Source: Thauera sp. GDN1
GTDB lineage: Bacteria > Pseudomonadota > Gammaproteobacteria > Burkholderiales > Rhodocyclaceae
Direction: 5' to 3'
DNA: 64,000 nt
Assembly: GCF_029223545.1 (NCBI RefSeq)
Contig: NZ_CP097870.1
Location: 2,604,001 to 2,668,000 of the forward strand
The translations under genes and the position numbers were made by a program. This document shows positions 7,967 through 16,876 of the stretch, piece by piece (the stretch's first letter is position 1; every line of letters starts with the position of its first letter). The notes below the pieces were generated by a model, which had not been told where the DNA came from, did no database searches, and was given only the letters and a program-made list of their open reading frames with translations.

Positions 7967-10311
7967 GCGACGGACAGATCCGCAAGCTTGCGGCGCATGC
8001 CTCGCCGCAAGCCCTGTCCGATTGCGCCGTCGCCCTGACCCTGGAGGGCCACGGACGCCTGGTGGGACATTCCCGCAAGGTCTTCATCCCGGTCACCCGC
8101 CTGTGCCGGAACGTCTGTGCCTACTGCACCTTCGCGACCTCGCCCAAGGCGGTTCCGAGCCCCTTCCTGAGCCCCGACGAAGTGCTCGGGATCGCACGCG
8201 CGGGCGCCGCTGCCGGATGCCGGGAGGCCTTGTTCACACTCGGCGAGAAGCCCGAGTTGCGCTACCGGTCAGCACGTGAAGCCCTCGGGGCAATGGGGCA
8301 TGCCAGCACCGTGGAATACGTGGCGGCCCTCGCCGAGCGCGTGTTTCGGGAAACCGGCCTGCTGCCGCACATCAATGCGGGCAACCTCGAGGCGGCCGAG
8401 TTCCGCATGCTCCGCCCTCGCGCCGCATCGATGGGCATCATGCTGGAGACCACCGCCGAACGTCTTGGCCTGCGCGGGCAGGCCCACTGGAACTGCCCGG
8501 ACAAGCAGCCCGAGGCGCGCCTCGCCACGCTGGAAGCCGCGGGCGCGGCCGGCGTGGCGATGACGAGCGGCCTGCTCATCGGCATCGGCGAGACGCCCAT
8601 GGAGCGCGTCGATGCCCTGCTCGCACTGCGCGCCATCCACGAGCGCCATGGTCACCTTCAGGAAATCATCGTGCAGAACTTCCGCGCCAAGCCGCGCACG
8701 CCGATGGCCTCCGCGCCCGAGCCCACGCTGGAGGAGCACGCGTGGACGATCGCGATGGCGCGCATGGTGTTCGGCCCAAATATGTCCATCCAGGCTCCGC
8801 CAAACCTGCGCTCGGGAGAACTGCGCACCTTGATCGATGCGGGCGTGAACGACTGGGGCGGCATCTCCCCGGTCACGATCGACCATGTCAATCCCGAGGC
8901 CGCCTGGCCCGAACTCGAGCGCCTGGACGCCGAGACGCGTCGCTGTGATCGCCTGCTCGTCGAACGCCTGGCGCTGGCACCGTCCTTCGCACGCCGGGCA
9001 GCACGATGGACCGAGGGCGAAATCCGTGCATCCGTGCTGCGCAGCACGGATGCGCAAGGCTGGGTGCGCGAGGACGACTGGATCGCCGGCACCCGGATGC
9101 CGCCCAGCGCGTCGATACGAAGCCTGGCCACCCGCTCCCCTCGGGCACGGCCGAGCGCCGAGGTCGCCGCGACCCTGCGCCGGGCAACGGAAGGCGAAAC
9201 ACTGGACGAAGCCGCCATCGCGCGTCTGTTCGTCGCCCGCGACGAGGATTTCGCGGCCATCGTGCAGGCGGCCGACACGATGCGCGCCCGGCTTGCGGGC
9301 GAAAGCGTGACTTATGTGCGCAACTGCAACATCAACTACACGAACATCTGCAAGCATCGCTGCGGATTCTGCGCCTTCGCCAAGAGCCACGCCGCAAGCA
9401 CCCTGCGCGGTCCGGCCTACAAGCTCGACGCGGATGCGGTGGTCGACCGCGCGCACGAAGCCTGGGAGCGCGGCGCCCGCGAGGTGTGCATGCAGGGCGG
9501 TATCCACCCGCACTACGACGGCCACACCTATCTCGAACTGACCCGTGCGGTGAAGTCCGCGATCCCGGGGATGCACATTCATGCGTTCTCGCCACTGGAG
9601 ATCCTGCACGGCGCGCGCAGCCTTGGCCTGCCGGTAGACGCGTACCTCGGTCGTCTGCGCGAGGCCGGGCTCGGCTCCCTGCCGGGGACGGCCGCCGAGG
9701 TCCTCGACGACGAAGTGCGTGCGCTCATCTGCCCGGACAAGCTCGACACCGCCGAGTGGCTGGACGTGATGCGCGCCGCACACCTCAGCGGCATACGCAC
9801 GACGGCAACCATCATGTTCGGGCACGTGGACACGCCGCTGCACTGGTCCCGCCACCTGCTCCAACTTCGGGCCCTCCAGGCCGAGACCGGTGGCTTCACC
9901 GAGTTCGTCCCGCTGCCCTTCGTGCATATGGAGTCCCCGCTGTGGCACAAGGGCAAGGCGCGTTCCGGTCCGAGCCTGCGCGAGGCGATTCTGATGCATG
10001 CGGTCCCGCGCCTCGTGTTCGGCTCGCTGCTGCCCAACGTCCAGACCTCGTGGGTGAAGATGGGCAGCGAAGGGGCCACCCTGTGCCTGCGCGCCGGTGC
10101 CAACGACCTCGGCGGCACGCTGATGTACGAGTCGATCACCCGCGCCGCGGGCGGAGCCAACGGCCAGTTGATGAATGATGAGGATCTGCGCGCCATCGCC
10201 GCCGCGGCAGGCCGCCCCCTGCGGCGACGCACGACGGTCTATGGGCACGTCGATGAAGAACAGGCGGATCGAGCGCCGGACACCGCCGCGCTCACCGTCG
10301 CCGCAATCTGA
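7912..10311 (+). CDS. fbiC: FbiC: fused 7,8-didemethyl-8-hydroxy-5-deazariboflavin (Fo) synthase, CofG-CofH
   Basis: A 799-residue bifunctional radical SAM enzyme that makes Fo, the F420 chromophore, from tyrosine and 5-amino-6-ribitylamino-uracil. The N-terminal CofG half carries its [4Fe-4S] cysteines C65, C69 and C72 (CRNVCAYC). The C-terminal CofH half carries C480, C484 and C487 (CKHRCGFC), followed by CMQGGIHPHYDG. The fusion order matches the actinobacterial FbiC (856 aa in mycobacteria); archaea use two proteins. In a proteobacterium this points to lateral acquisition of F420 genes. Base composition does not differ visibly from the neighbours. Confidence 0.95.
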   Translation: MDSKPETLLALARGGARLSDGQIRKLAAHASPQALSDCAVALTLEGHGRLVGHSRKVFIPVTRLCRNVCAYCTFATSPKAVPSPFLSPDEVLGIARAGAAAGCREALFTLGEKPELRYRSAREALGAMGHASTVEYVAALAERVFRETGLLPHINAGNLEAAEFRMLRPRAASMGIMLETTAERLGLRGQAHWNCPDKQPEARLATLEAAGAAGVAMTSGLLIGIGETPMERVDALLALRAIHERHGHLQEIIVQNFRAKPRTPMASAPEPTLEEHAWTIAMARMVFGPNMSIQAPPNLRSGELRTLIDAGVNDWGGISPVTIDHVNPEAAWPELERLDAETRRCDRLLVERLALAPSFARRAARWTEGEIRASVLRSTDAQGWVREDDWIAGTRMPPSASIRSLATRSPRARPSAEVAATLRRATEGETLDEAAIARLFVARDEDFAAIVQAADTMRARLAGESVTYVRNCNINYTNICKHRCGFCAFAKSHAASTLRGPAYKLDADAVVDRAHEAWERGAREVCMQGGIHPHYDGHTYLELTRAVKSAIPGMHIHAFSPLEILHGARSLGLPVDAYLGRLREAGLGSLPGTAAEVLDDEVRALICPDKLDTAEWLDVMRAAHLSGIRTTATIMFGHVDTPLHWSRHLLQLRALQAETGGFTEFVPLPFVHMESPLWHKGKARSGPSLREAILMHAVPRLVFGSLLPNVQTSWVKMGSEGATLCLRAGANDLGGTLMYESITRAAGGANGQLMNDEDLRAIAAAAGRPLRRRTTVYGHVDEEQADRAPDTAALTVAAI

Positions 10312-10326
10312 CAGCCAGAGGATCCA

Positions 10327-12117
10327 GTGAAACCAAGCACGCTTACTCCGGACTACCTGCGCAAGGTGGTCGATTGCCAATGGGCCTGCCCGGCCCATAC
10401 GCCGGTGCCCGAATACGTCCGTCTGGTGGCGGCGGGAGCCCACGCCGAGGCCTATCTCGTCAACTGGCGCTCGAACGTCTTCCCGGGGATCCTGGGTCGC
10501 GTCTGCGACCGCCCCTGCGAGCCCGCCTGCCGGCGTGGCCGAGTGGACGGCCAGCCGGTGGCAATCTGCCGGCTCAAGCGCGTTGCCGCAGACCTGAAGG
10601 GCGATATCCGCGAGCATCTGCCCAAGCCGCCGGCGCTGCGCAACGGCCGGCGCATCGCCTGTGTCGGCGCCGGTCCGGCCTCCATGACCGTGGCCCGGGA
10701 CCTGGCCCTGCGCGGCTATGCCGTGACCGTGTTCGATGGCAGCCAGCGCGCGGGCGGCATGATGCGCAGCGAGATTCCGGCGTTTCGGCTGCCCGCATCG
10801 GTAATCGATGAGGAGTGCGGCCATATCGAAGCGCTTGGCGTGGCGTTCCGCACCAACAGCTGGGTCCGCAGCCTCGAGGCGCTGCTCACCGAAGGCTGGG
10901 ATGCGGTGTTCGTCGGCACCGGTGCCCCACGCGGCCGCGACATCGACCTGCCTGGCCGCAGCGAGGCGGCGGCACACATCCACGTGGGCATCGACTGGCT
11001 GTCGAATGTCGCCTTCGGTCACGTCGAACGGGCGGCGCGCAGGGTGATCGTGCTCGGTGGCGGCAATACCGCGATGGACTGCAGCCGGACCGCCCGCCGC
11101 CTGGGCGCCGAAGAGGTGCACGTGATCGTGCGCAGCGCCTTCGAAGAGATGAAGGCATCGCCCTGGGAGCGCGAGGAGGCGATGCACGAAGGCATCACGA
11201 TCCGCAACATGATGGTGCCGCTCGCCTTCACCCAGGAACAGGGCCGGCTCACCGGAATGCTATTCGGGAAGGTTCGCGCCGAATACGACGCGAGCGGCCG
11301 GCGTTCGCTGGTGCCGACCGGGGAAGCTGCGGAGCATGTGGCGTGCGACGAGGTCCTGGTGGCGATCGGCCAGGAGAACAGCTTCCCGTGGATCGAGCGC
11401 GACATCGGCATCGACTTCGACGATTGGGGCATGCCCGTGCTCGACCGCGGCACCCTGCAGTCGACCCGGCCGGAGGTGTTCTTTGGCGGCGATGCGGCAC
11501 TCGGCCCGAAGAACATCATCACGGCCGTCGCGCAGGGCCATGAAGCGGCGATCTCGATCGACCGTTTCTGCTCCGGGCTGCCGGTGGCCGAGCGGCCTGC
11601 TCCGAGGGCCACCCTGACCAGCCAGAAGATGGGCATTCACGCCTGGAGCTACAGCAACCGCATCTCCGAGGATGCGCGCCACAAGGTGCCGACGGTCGAG
11701 TTGTCGGAGACCTTGAAGAACCTCAGGCTCGAATTCGAGTTCGGCTTCGATCCGGTGCTCGCGTGCAGCGAGGCCGAGCGCTGCCTGAACTGTGACGTCG
11801 CAACCGTCTTCACGCCCCCTGCATGCATCGAATGCGACGCCTGTGTCGACATCTGTCCGGCTGAGTGCATCACGTTCACCCAGGACGGCGAAGGCGACGA
11901 CATCGGCCTGCGCGCCCGTCTCAAGTCGCCTGCTTCCAACCCGGACCAGGCGCTCTACATCGCCACCGGGCTCAAGACCGGACGTGTGATGGTCAAGGAC
12001 GAGAATGTCTGCCTGCACTGCGGCATGTGCGCCGAACGCTGTCCGACCGGTGCGTGGGACATGCAGAAGTTCGTCCTCAATGACAACCGTGCCAATGCCG
12101 AGGCCATGACAGCATGA
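10327..12117 (+). CDS. korC: KorC-like FAD/NAD(P)H oxidoreductase with two C-terminal [4Fe-4S] ferredoxin motifs
   Basis: A 596-residue GltD/dihydropyrimidine-dehydrogenase-like subunit, starting at GTG 10327. An N-terminal cysteine cluster (residues ~17-70, CQWACPAH...CDRPCEPACRR) precedes an FAD Rossmann motif (GAGPAS, ~113) and an NAD(P) motif (GGGNTAMD, ~244). Near the C-terminus are two ferredoxin motifs, CIECDACVDICP and CLHCGMCAERCP. It overlaps korA by 4 nt. In Azoarcus evansii, 2-oxoglutarate:NADP+ oxidoreductase has a similar third subunit that passes electrons to NADP+. I infer the same here: NADPH, rather than free ferredoxin, would be the product, ready for NpdG at the head of the operon. 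Confidence 0.8.
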   Translation: MKPSTLTPDYLRKVVDCQWACPAHTPVPEYVRLVAAGAHAEAYLVNWRSNVFPGILGRVCDRPCEPACRRGRVDGQPVAICRLKRVAADLKGDIREHLPKPPALRNGRRIACVGAGPASMTVARDLALRGYAVTVFDGSQRAGGMMRSEIPAFRLPASVIDEECGHIEALGVAFRTNSWVRSLEALLTEGWDAVFVGTGAPRGRDIDLPGRSEAAAHIHVGIDWLSNVAFGHVERAARRVIVLGGGNTAMDCSRTARRLGAEEVHVIVRSAFEEMKASPWEREEAMHEGITIRNMMVPLAFTQEQGRLTGMLFGKVRAEYDASGRRSLVPTGEAAEHVACDEVLVAIGQENSFPWIERDIGIDFDDWGMPVLDRGTLQSTRPEVFFGGDAALGPKNIITAVAQGHEAAISIDRFCSGLPVAERPAPRATLTSQKMGIHAWSYSNRISEDARHKVPTVELSETLKNLRLEFEFGFDPVLACSEAERCLNCDVATVFTPPACIECDACVDICPAECITFTQDGEGDDIGLRARLKSPASNPDQALYIATGLKTGRVMVKDENVCLHCGMCAERCPTGAWDMQKFVLNDNRANAEAMTA

Positions 12118-13973
12118 ACAGCAAACGCCAGATCAACGACTTCGTCATAAAGTTCGCGAACATCAACGGCTCCGGGTCGGCTTCGGCAAACGAGCTGTTC
12201 GCGCGCAGCATCATCCGCATGGGCGTGCCGGTGTCGCCGCGAAACATCTTCCCATCGAACATCCAGGGCATGCCCACGTGGTACGAGCTGCGGGTCTCCG
12301 AGCAGGGCTGGCTCGGCCGCCGTGGCGGCTGCGACATGATGGTGGCGATGAACCCGCAGACCTGGGACCGTGACCTCGCGGAGCTCGAGCCCGGGGGCTG
12401 CCTGCTGTACGACTCGACCCGTCGACTCCACGCGAACCAGTTCCGCGCCGATATCCGGCCGTTCGGCATCCCCCTGACCGCGCTCTGCAACGAGGCCTTC
12501 GAGGACACGCGCCAGCGCCAGCTGATGCGCAACATCATGTACGTCGGCGCACTCACCGCCCTGCTCGGGATCGACCCGGAAGTGACCGGAGGCCTGCTCG
12601 CCGAGCTCTACCGCGGCAAGAGCAAGCTCATCGAGAGCAACCAGAGGGCCCTCCGTATCGGTCGCGAATACGCCTTCACCCACTTCGGCTGCCCGCTCGA
12701 GATGCGCGTGGTGCGTGCCGATGCGGTCGGCGACCGGATCTTCATCGACGGCAACAGCGCCTGCGGCCTGGGCGCGCTGTATGGTGGTGCGACCGTCGCA
12801 GCGTGGTATCCGATCACCCCCTCGACCTCGGTGATCGAGGCTTTCGGCACGTACTGCCGCAAGTTCCGCACCGACCCCGACAGCGGGCAGGCCCGCTACG
12901 CGATCGTGCAGGCGGAGGACGAGCTGTCCGCGATCGGGATGGTGATCGGCGCCGGCTGGAATGGCTCGCGCGCATTCACGGCGACCTCCGGACCGGGGGT
13001 GTCGCTGATGCAGGAGTTTCTGGGGCTCGCCTACTTCGCCGAGATCCCGGCCGTGCTGTTCGATGTCCAGCGCGGCGGCCCCTCGACCGGCATGCCGACC
13101 CGCACCCAGCAGTCCGACCTGCTCGCCTGCGCCCATGCATCCCATGGCGATACCCGTCATGTGCTCTTGCTTCCGGCCGACCCGAACGAGTGCTTCGAGT
13201 TCGGGGCCCTGGCCTTCGATCTTGCAGAGCGCCTGCAGACACCGGTGTTCGTGCTGCTGGATCTGGACATCGGCATGAACGAGCGCCTGTGCGCGCCCTT
13301 CGCCTGGAACGATGAGCGACGCTACGACCGCGGCAAAGTGCTGGGCCACGACGAGCTGGAAGCCGGCATGCAATTCGGGCGCTATCTCGACGTGGATGGC
13401 GACGGCATCCCCTACCGCACCCTGCCCGGCGCCCATCCGACACGGGGCGCCTATTTCACCCGCGGCACCACGCGCAACCCGTTCGCCAAGTACAGCGAGG
13501 CGGGCAGCGATTACGTCTACAACATGGAACGGTTACGGCGGAAGTTCGACACCGCCAGGACGCTGGTACCGCCCGCCATCATCCAGCCTGCGGCGCAGGA
13601 AACCCGCATCGGCGCGATCTGCTATGGATCCACCTCGCCCGCGATGGACGAGGCGATCGCCCTGCTCGCCGCCGAAGGCTTCCATGTCGATAGCCTGCGT
13701 GTGCGGGCCTTTCCCTTCGGCGACGAGGTCATGGACTTCGTCCACGCGCACGAGAAGGTTTTCGTCATCGAGCAGAACGAAAGCGGACAGCTGCGCAGCC
13801 TGCTGATCGAGGACGGCGAGATTGCCCCCGCGAAGCTGAGCCGCGTGCTCCACTACGACGGCACGCCGATCACCGCTCGCTTCATCGCGGGCCGGATTGC
13901 GGCCGAACTCGGCACGCCCTCGCACTCGACATCCTCTGCAAAGAACGCTGCGCAACTCGAGGCCATCCAATGA
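12114..13973 (+). CDS. korA: 2-oxoacid:acceptor oxidoreductase, fused gamma-alpha subunit (KorA)
   Basis: A 619-residue subunit. Residues ~1-195 are the gamma domain (GSGSASANELFARSIIRMG). From ~205 the alpha domain follows, with GALYGGATVAAWYPITPST (YPITPS near residue 232) and the GPGVSLMQEF and RGGPSTGMPTRTQQSDL loops typical of 2-oxoglutarate or isovalerate-type ferredoxin oxidoreductases. The fused gamma-alpha layout and length agree with KorA of Azoarcus/Thauera. It overlaps korC and korB by 4 nt on each side (ATGA), so the three are translationally coupled. 2-Oxoglutarate is the best guess for the substrate; other 2-oxoacids cannot be excluded. Confidence 0.88.
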   Translation: MNSKRQINDFVIKFANINGSGSASANELFARSIIRMGVPVSPRNIFPSNIQGMPTWYELRVSEQGWLGRRGGCDMMVAMNPQTWDRDLAELEPGGCLLYDSTRRLHANQFRADIRPFGIPLTALCNEAFEDTRQRQLMRNIMYVGALTALLGIDPEVTGGLLAELYRGKSKLIESNQRALRIGREYAFTHFGCPLEMRVVRADAVGDRIFIDGNSACGLGALYGGATVAAWYPITPSTSVIEAFGTYCRKFRTDPDSGQARYAIVQAEDELSAIGMVIGAGWNGSRAFTATSGPGVSLMQEFLGLAYFAEIPAVLFDVQRGGPSTGMPTRTQQSDLLACAHASHGDTRHVLLLPADPNECFEFGALAFDLAERLQTPVFVLLDLDIGMNERLCAPFAWNDERRYDRGKVLGHDELEAGMQFGRYLDVDGDGIPYRTLPGAHPTRGAYFTRGTTRNPFAKYSEAGSDYVYNMERLRRKFDTARTLVPPAIIQPAAQETRIGAICYGSTSPAMDEAIALLAAEGFHVDSLRVRAFPFGDEVMDFVHAHEKVFVIEQNESGQLRSLLIEDGEIAPAKLSRVLHYDGTPITARFIAGRIAAELGTPSHSTSSAKNAAQLEAIQ

Positions 13974-15025
13974 CCTATCTTCCCAAGCCCGCGCTCCTGC
14001 GCGCCAAGCAGCCACGCAACGCCATCGGCCATACGCGGCGCGACTACGAAGGTGCGGTGTCCACGCTGTGCGCCGGCTGCGGTCACGACTCGATCAGTGC
14101 AGCGATCGTACAAGCCTGCTTCGATCTCGACATCGAACCGCACCGCGTCGCCAAGCTGTCGGGCATCGGCTGCTCGTCGAAAACCCCGGACTACTTCCTT
14201 GGCAACTCGCATGGTTTCAACAGCGTCCACGGTCGCATGCCTTCCGTGCTCACCGGTGCGGCACTCGCGAACCGCAGCCTGCTCTACCTCGGCGTATCGG
14301 GCGACGGCGATTCGGCCTCGATCGGCCTGGGTCAGTTCGCACATGCGATGCGGCGCGGCGTGAACATGACCTATCTGGTCGAGAACAACGGCGTCTACGG
14401 CCTCACCAAGGGCCAGTTCTCGGCCACGGCGGACAAGGGCTCGGCCAACAGGCGCGGGGTCGTGAACGCGGACAATCCGATCGATCTCGTCGCGCTGGCG
14501 CTGCAACTGGGCGCCAGCTACGTCGGGCGCAGCTTCTCCGGCGACAAGGAGCAGCTGGTGCCGCTCATCAAGGGCGCGCTGCGCCACCGTGGGGCAGCCT
14601 TCATCGACATCATCAGCCCCTGCGTGACCTTCAACAACCACACGGGCTCGACCCGAAGCTACGATTTCGTGCGCGAACACAACGAGGCGGTCAACCGCAT
14701 CGAGGTCATGCTGCCCCATGCGCCTATCGAGACCTCCTACCCGCCCGGAGGCCTGCGACGCGTTGTCCAGCACGACGGCTCGGTCCTGCTGCTGCGCAAG
14801 CTCGGGGTGGACTACGACCCGACCGATCGCATCGCCGCCATGAACTACCTGCAGGAGCGACATGCGCTGGGCGAGATCGTGACCGGCCTGCTCTATGTCG
14901 ATCCGGGCGCGGACGAACTCCATGCCCATCTCAACACCATCGAGCGCCCGCTCAACCAGCTCGGCGAAGCCGAGCTGTGCCCGGGCACGCAGGCACTGCA
15001 GGCGATCAATCAGTCGCTACGCTGA
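13970..15025 (+). CDS. korB: 2-oxoacid:acceptor oxidoreductase beta subunit (KorB)
   Basis: A 351-residue thiamine-diphosphate and [4Fe-4S] subunit. Cluster ligands are C34 and C37 (TLCAGCGHDS) and C68 (GIGCSSK). The TPP/Mg motif reads GVSGDGDSASIG, with the ENNGVYGLTKGQ segment typical of KorB. It pairs with the upstream alpha-gamma subunit to decarboxylate a 2-oxoacid oxidatively to acyl-CoA and CO2. As the last gene of the npdG-cofC-fbiC-korCAB run, it is followed by a strong hairpin at 15030-15068. Confidence 0.9.
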   Translation: MTYLPKPALLRAKQPRNAIGHTRRDYEGAVSTLCAGCGHDSISAAIVQACFDLDIEPHRVAKLSGIGCSSKTPDYFLGNSHGFNSVHGRMPSVLTGAALANRSLLYLGVSGDGDSASIGLGQFAHAMRRGVNMTYLVENNGVYGLTKGQFSATADKGSANRRGVVNADNPIDLVALALQLGASYVGRSFSGDKEQLVPLIKGALRHRGAAFIDIISPCVTFNNHTGSTRSYDFVREHNEAVNRIEVMLPHAPIETSYPPGGLRRVVQHDGSVLLLRKLGVDYDPTDRIAAMNYLQERHALGEIVTGLLYVDPGADELHAHLNTIERPLNQLGEAELCPGTQALQAINQSLR

Positions 15026-15029
15026 TCCG

Positions 15030-15068
15030 TGCCCCGGGATTCCGGCCACGGAGAGGGATGCCGGGGCA
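15030..15068 (+). terminator. Hairpin after korB, likely end of the F420/kor operon
   Basis: TGCCCCGG (15030-15037) pairs with CCGGGGCA (15061-15068), and inside it ATTCC pairs with GGGAT (one wobble, one G-G mismatch), giving about 13 paired bases around an 11-nt loop. A run of six T lies 30 nt further on (about 15098-15103), too far for a textbook intrinsic terminator. A second small inverted repeat, GCGAGCG/CGCTCGC, is at 15125-15144. The MFS gene that follows may therefore be only partly cotranscribed. Confidence 0.45.
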
Positions 15069-15221
15069 GACGTCACCTCAGCCGGCGGAAGCCCCCCTTT
15101 TTTAGCGGCGCACATTGAAGCCCCGCGAGCGAGCCCGCGCTCGCCCTCCGATGAGCCGCTCCGCCCTCATCGCGCTGCGACCACCGCAGCGCAGACCAAC
15201 ATCCGACCCGGAGCATCATCG

Positions 15222-16784
15222 ATGGAAGCTCGGAATCCCTGGGGCATCTTCATAGCCCTGTTGTTCGGCACCTTCGTCACGATAGAGGCTGCCGCATTCC
15301 AGGCGCCGGCCCTGCCCAGCGTCACACGTCACTTCGGCATCCCTGTAAGCCTCGCGGCGCTGATCCTCGTCCTCTATTTCCTCGCGCTCACCGTTTTCGC
15401 CCCCATCATGGGCCGATTCGGCGACCAGCATGGCCGTAGGAAGGTGCTTACGGGCGGATTGCTGATCTTCGCGCTGTCCGAGTTCGCCGCCGCCTGGGCG
15501 CCCAATTTTGCCACCTTCCTCGCCGCACGTTTCGCGCAGGGCTTCGGCGTGGCCTGCATCCTGCCGGGCGTGTTCGCCTATGTGACCCATCTCTTCCCGG
15601 AGCAGCGGCGCGGCACCGCTCTGGGCTTGCTGACCTTCACGATGACCTTCGGTGCCGCCTCCGGTGGACTGCTCGGCGGCCTGCTGATCGACCGCCTCGG
15701 CTGGCCGAGCGTCTACTGGATCAGCGGCGCTCTCGCGCTCGCCGGACTGCTGCCTGTCCGCATGCTGGTCCCGGAGATCCGCTCCGAGCACAAGGAGGGC
15801 ACCTTCGACTATCCGGGCGCGATGCTGTTGTTCGCCACGATCGCCTCGCTGCTGTCCCTGCCGACCTGGGCCAGCAACTTCGGTGCCCGCTCACCGATCA
15901 CCTGGGGAATCGTCGTGATCGGCTGCACCAGCCTGATCATGCTGTGGAAGCAAAGCCGACGCACGGTCACACCCGTGGTGGACGCGGCCATCCTGTCCCG
16001 CCCGGCCTTCGCGCTGCCCTCGGCAATCTACTGGCTGCACATGCTGTTCTTCAGCGGCGTCCTGTATTCACTTGCCTTCTTCATCAACAACCGCCCCGGC
16101 GGCTCGGCAGCGCAGTTCGGTTTCGTCACCCTGTTCCTGTACGGCAGCGGCTTGCTCAGTGCGCCACTGGCCGGACGCCTGATCGATCGCTTCGAACCGC
16201 GGACGATCTCGATTCTTGCCCTCACCGGAAGCCTCGCGGGCGCACTGCTGTTCGTCGGCATCAAGGTGGATACGCCGCTCTGGGTGGTGATCACGATCAC
16301 CTGTGTGCTCGGCTTCAGCATGGGTGCCAACACGCCATCGATCATGAAGATGGCCTTCAGTGCGGTTCCGCCCCAGAAGATGGGAGCGGGCACCGGGCTG
16401 TTCAGCATGTTCCGTGACCTCGGCAGCCCCACCGGCTCATCGCTCGCGCTCGCCGTGTTCGGTGCGACGCTCGCCCATCAGACGCGTGCCTCGCTGCAAC
16501 AGCACGGCGCATCGGCCGGACTGGATCCACAAACGATCGATGCGCTGACCCGGTTCGCCGGATCCCGCAGCCAGATCCTGCCCACGGATCTGAGCGCACG
16601 TGTCGCAGCGCATGGAGTGGAAGCGCAATCGCTGCTTCATCAAGCCAGTCGGGACGGCCTGGAAACGGCGCTCACCAATGTGGGCTACCTGCTCACCACG
16701 ATGATCGGCTTCGCGCTACTGCTTGCGCTTCGTCTTCGCAGGCGGGCAGCCGCCTCAGCAAGGAGCGCCACAGCGCCTCGCTGA
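15222..16784 (+). CDS. MFS transporter, DHA2/EmrB-like
   Basis: A 520-residue membrane carrier with 12-14 hydrophobic helices. The major facilitator motif between helices 2 and 3 reads GRFGDQHGRRKVLTGG, and the helix-5 pattern GAASGGLLGGLLIDRLGW is present. Length and pattern fit the 14-helix DHA2 exporters better than the spinster-type carrier at 4940-6241. A polar stretch of ~65 residues near the C-terminus precedes the last helix. The ATG at 15222 is the first with MFS homology; the open frame upstream overlaps korB and the hairpin. It may export a toxic intermediate or import a substrate. Confidence 0.82.
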   Translation: MEARNPWGIFIALLFGTFVTIEAAAFQAPALPSVTRHFGIPVSLAALILVLYFLALTVFAPIMGRFGDQHGRRKVLTGGLLIFALSEFAAAWAPNFATFLAARFAQGFGVACILPGVFAYVTHLFPEQRRGTALGLLTFTMTFGAASGGLLGGLLIDRLGWPSVYWISGALALAGLLPVRMLVPEIRSEHKEGTFDYPGAMLLFATIASLLSLPTWASNFGARSPITWGIVVIGCTSLIMLWKQSRRTVTPVVDAAILSRPAFALPSAIYWLHMLFFSGVLYSLAFFINNRPGGSAAQFGFVTLFLYGSGLLSAPLAGRLIDRFEPRTISILALTGSLAGALLFVGIKVDTPLWVVITITCVLGFSMGANTPSIMKMAFSAVPPQKMGAGTGLFSMFRDLGSPTGSSLALAVFGATLAHQTRASLQQHGASAGLDPQTIDALTRFAGSRSQILPTDLSARVAAHGVEAQSLLHQASRDGLETALTNVGYLLTTMIGFALLLALRLRRRAAASARSATAPR

Positions 16785-16810
16785 TCCGGAGCCGTCCACG
16801 CCCGAAGGCC

Positions 16811-16831
16811 GCTCTGTCTAACCGACAGGGC
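16811..16831. terminator. Hairpin between convergent MFS and mocA-like genes
   Basis: GCTCTGTC (16811-16818) pairs with GACAGGGC (16824-16831) with one wobble around a 5-nt loop. It lies midway in the 92-bp gap between two convergent genes, where a bidirectional terminator is expected. There is no T tract on either side, so the role is tentative. Confidence 0.35.
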
Positions 16832-16876
16832 AGCGCGTGGCGCACGCGACCGGAAAGATCCGCACTGAGATCAGGC

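Noticed and set aside
8269..11187. Minus-strand open frame of 972 codons opposite fbiC and korC
   Set aside because: The opposite strand encodes two proteins with intact radical SAM and ferredoxin motifs. The antisense frame has no recognisable domain.
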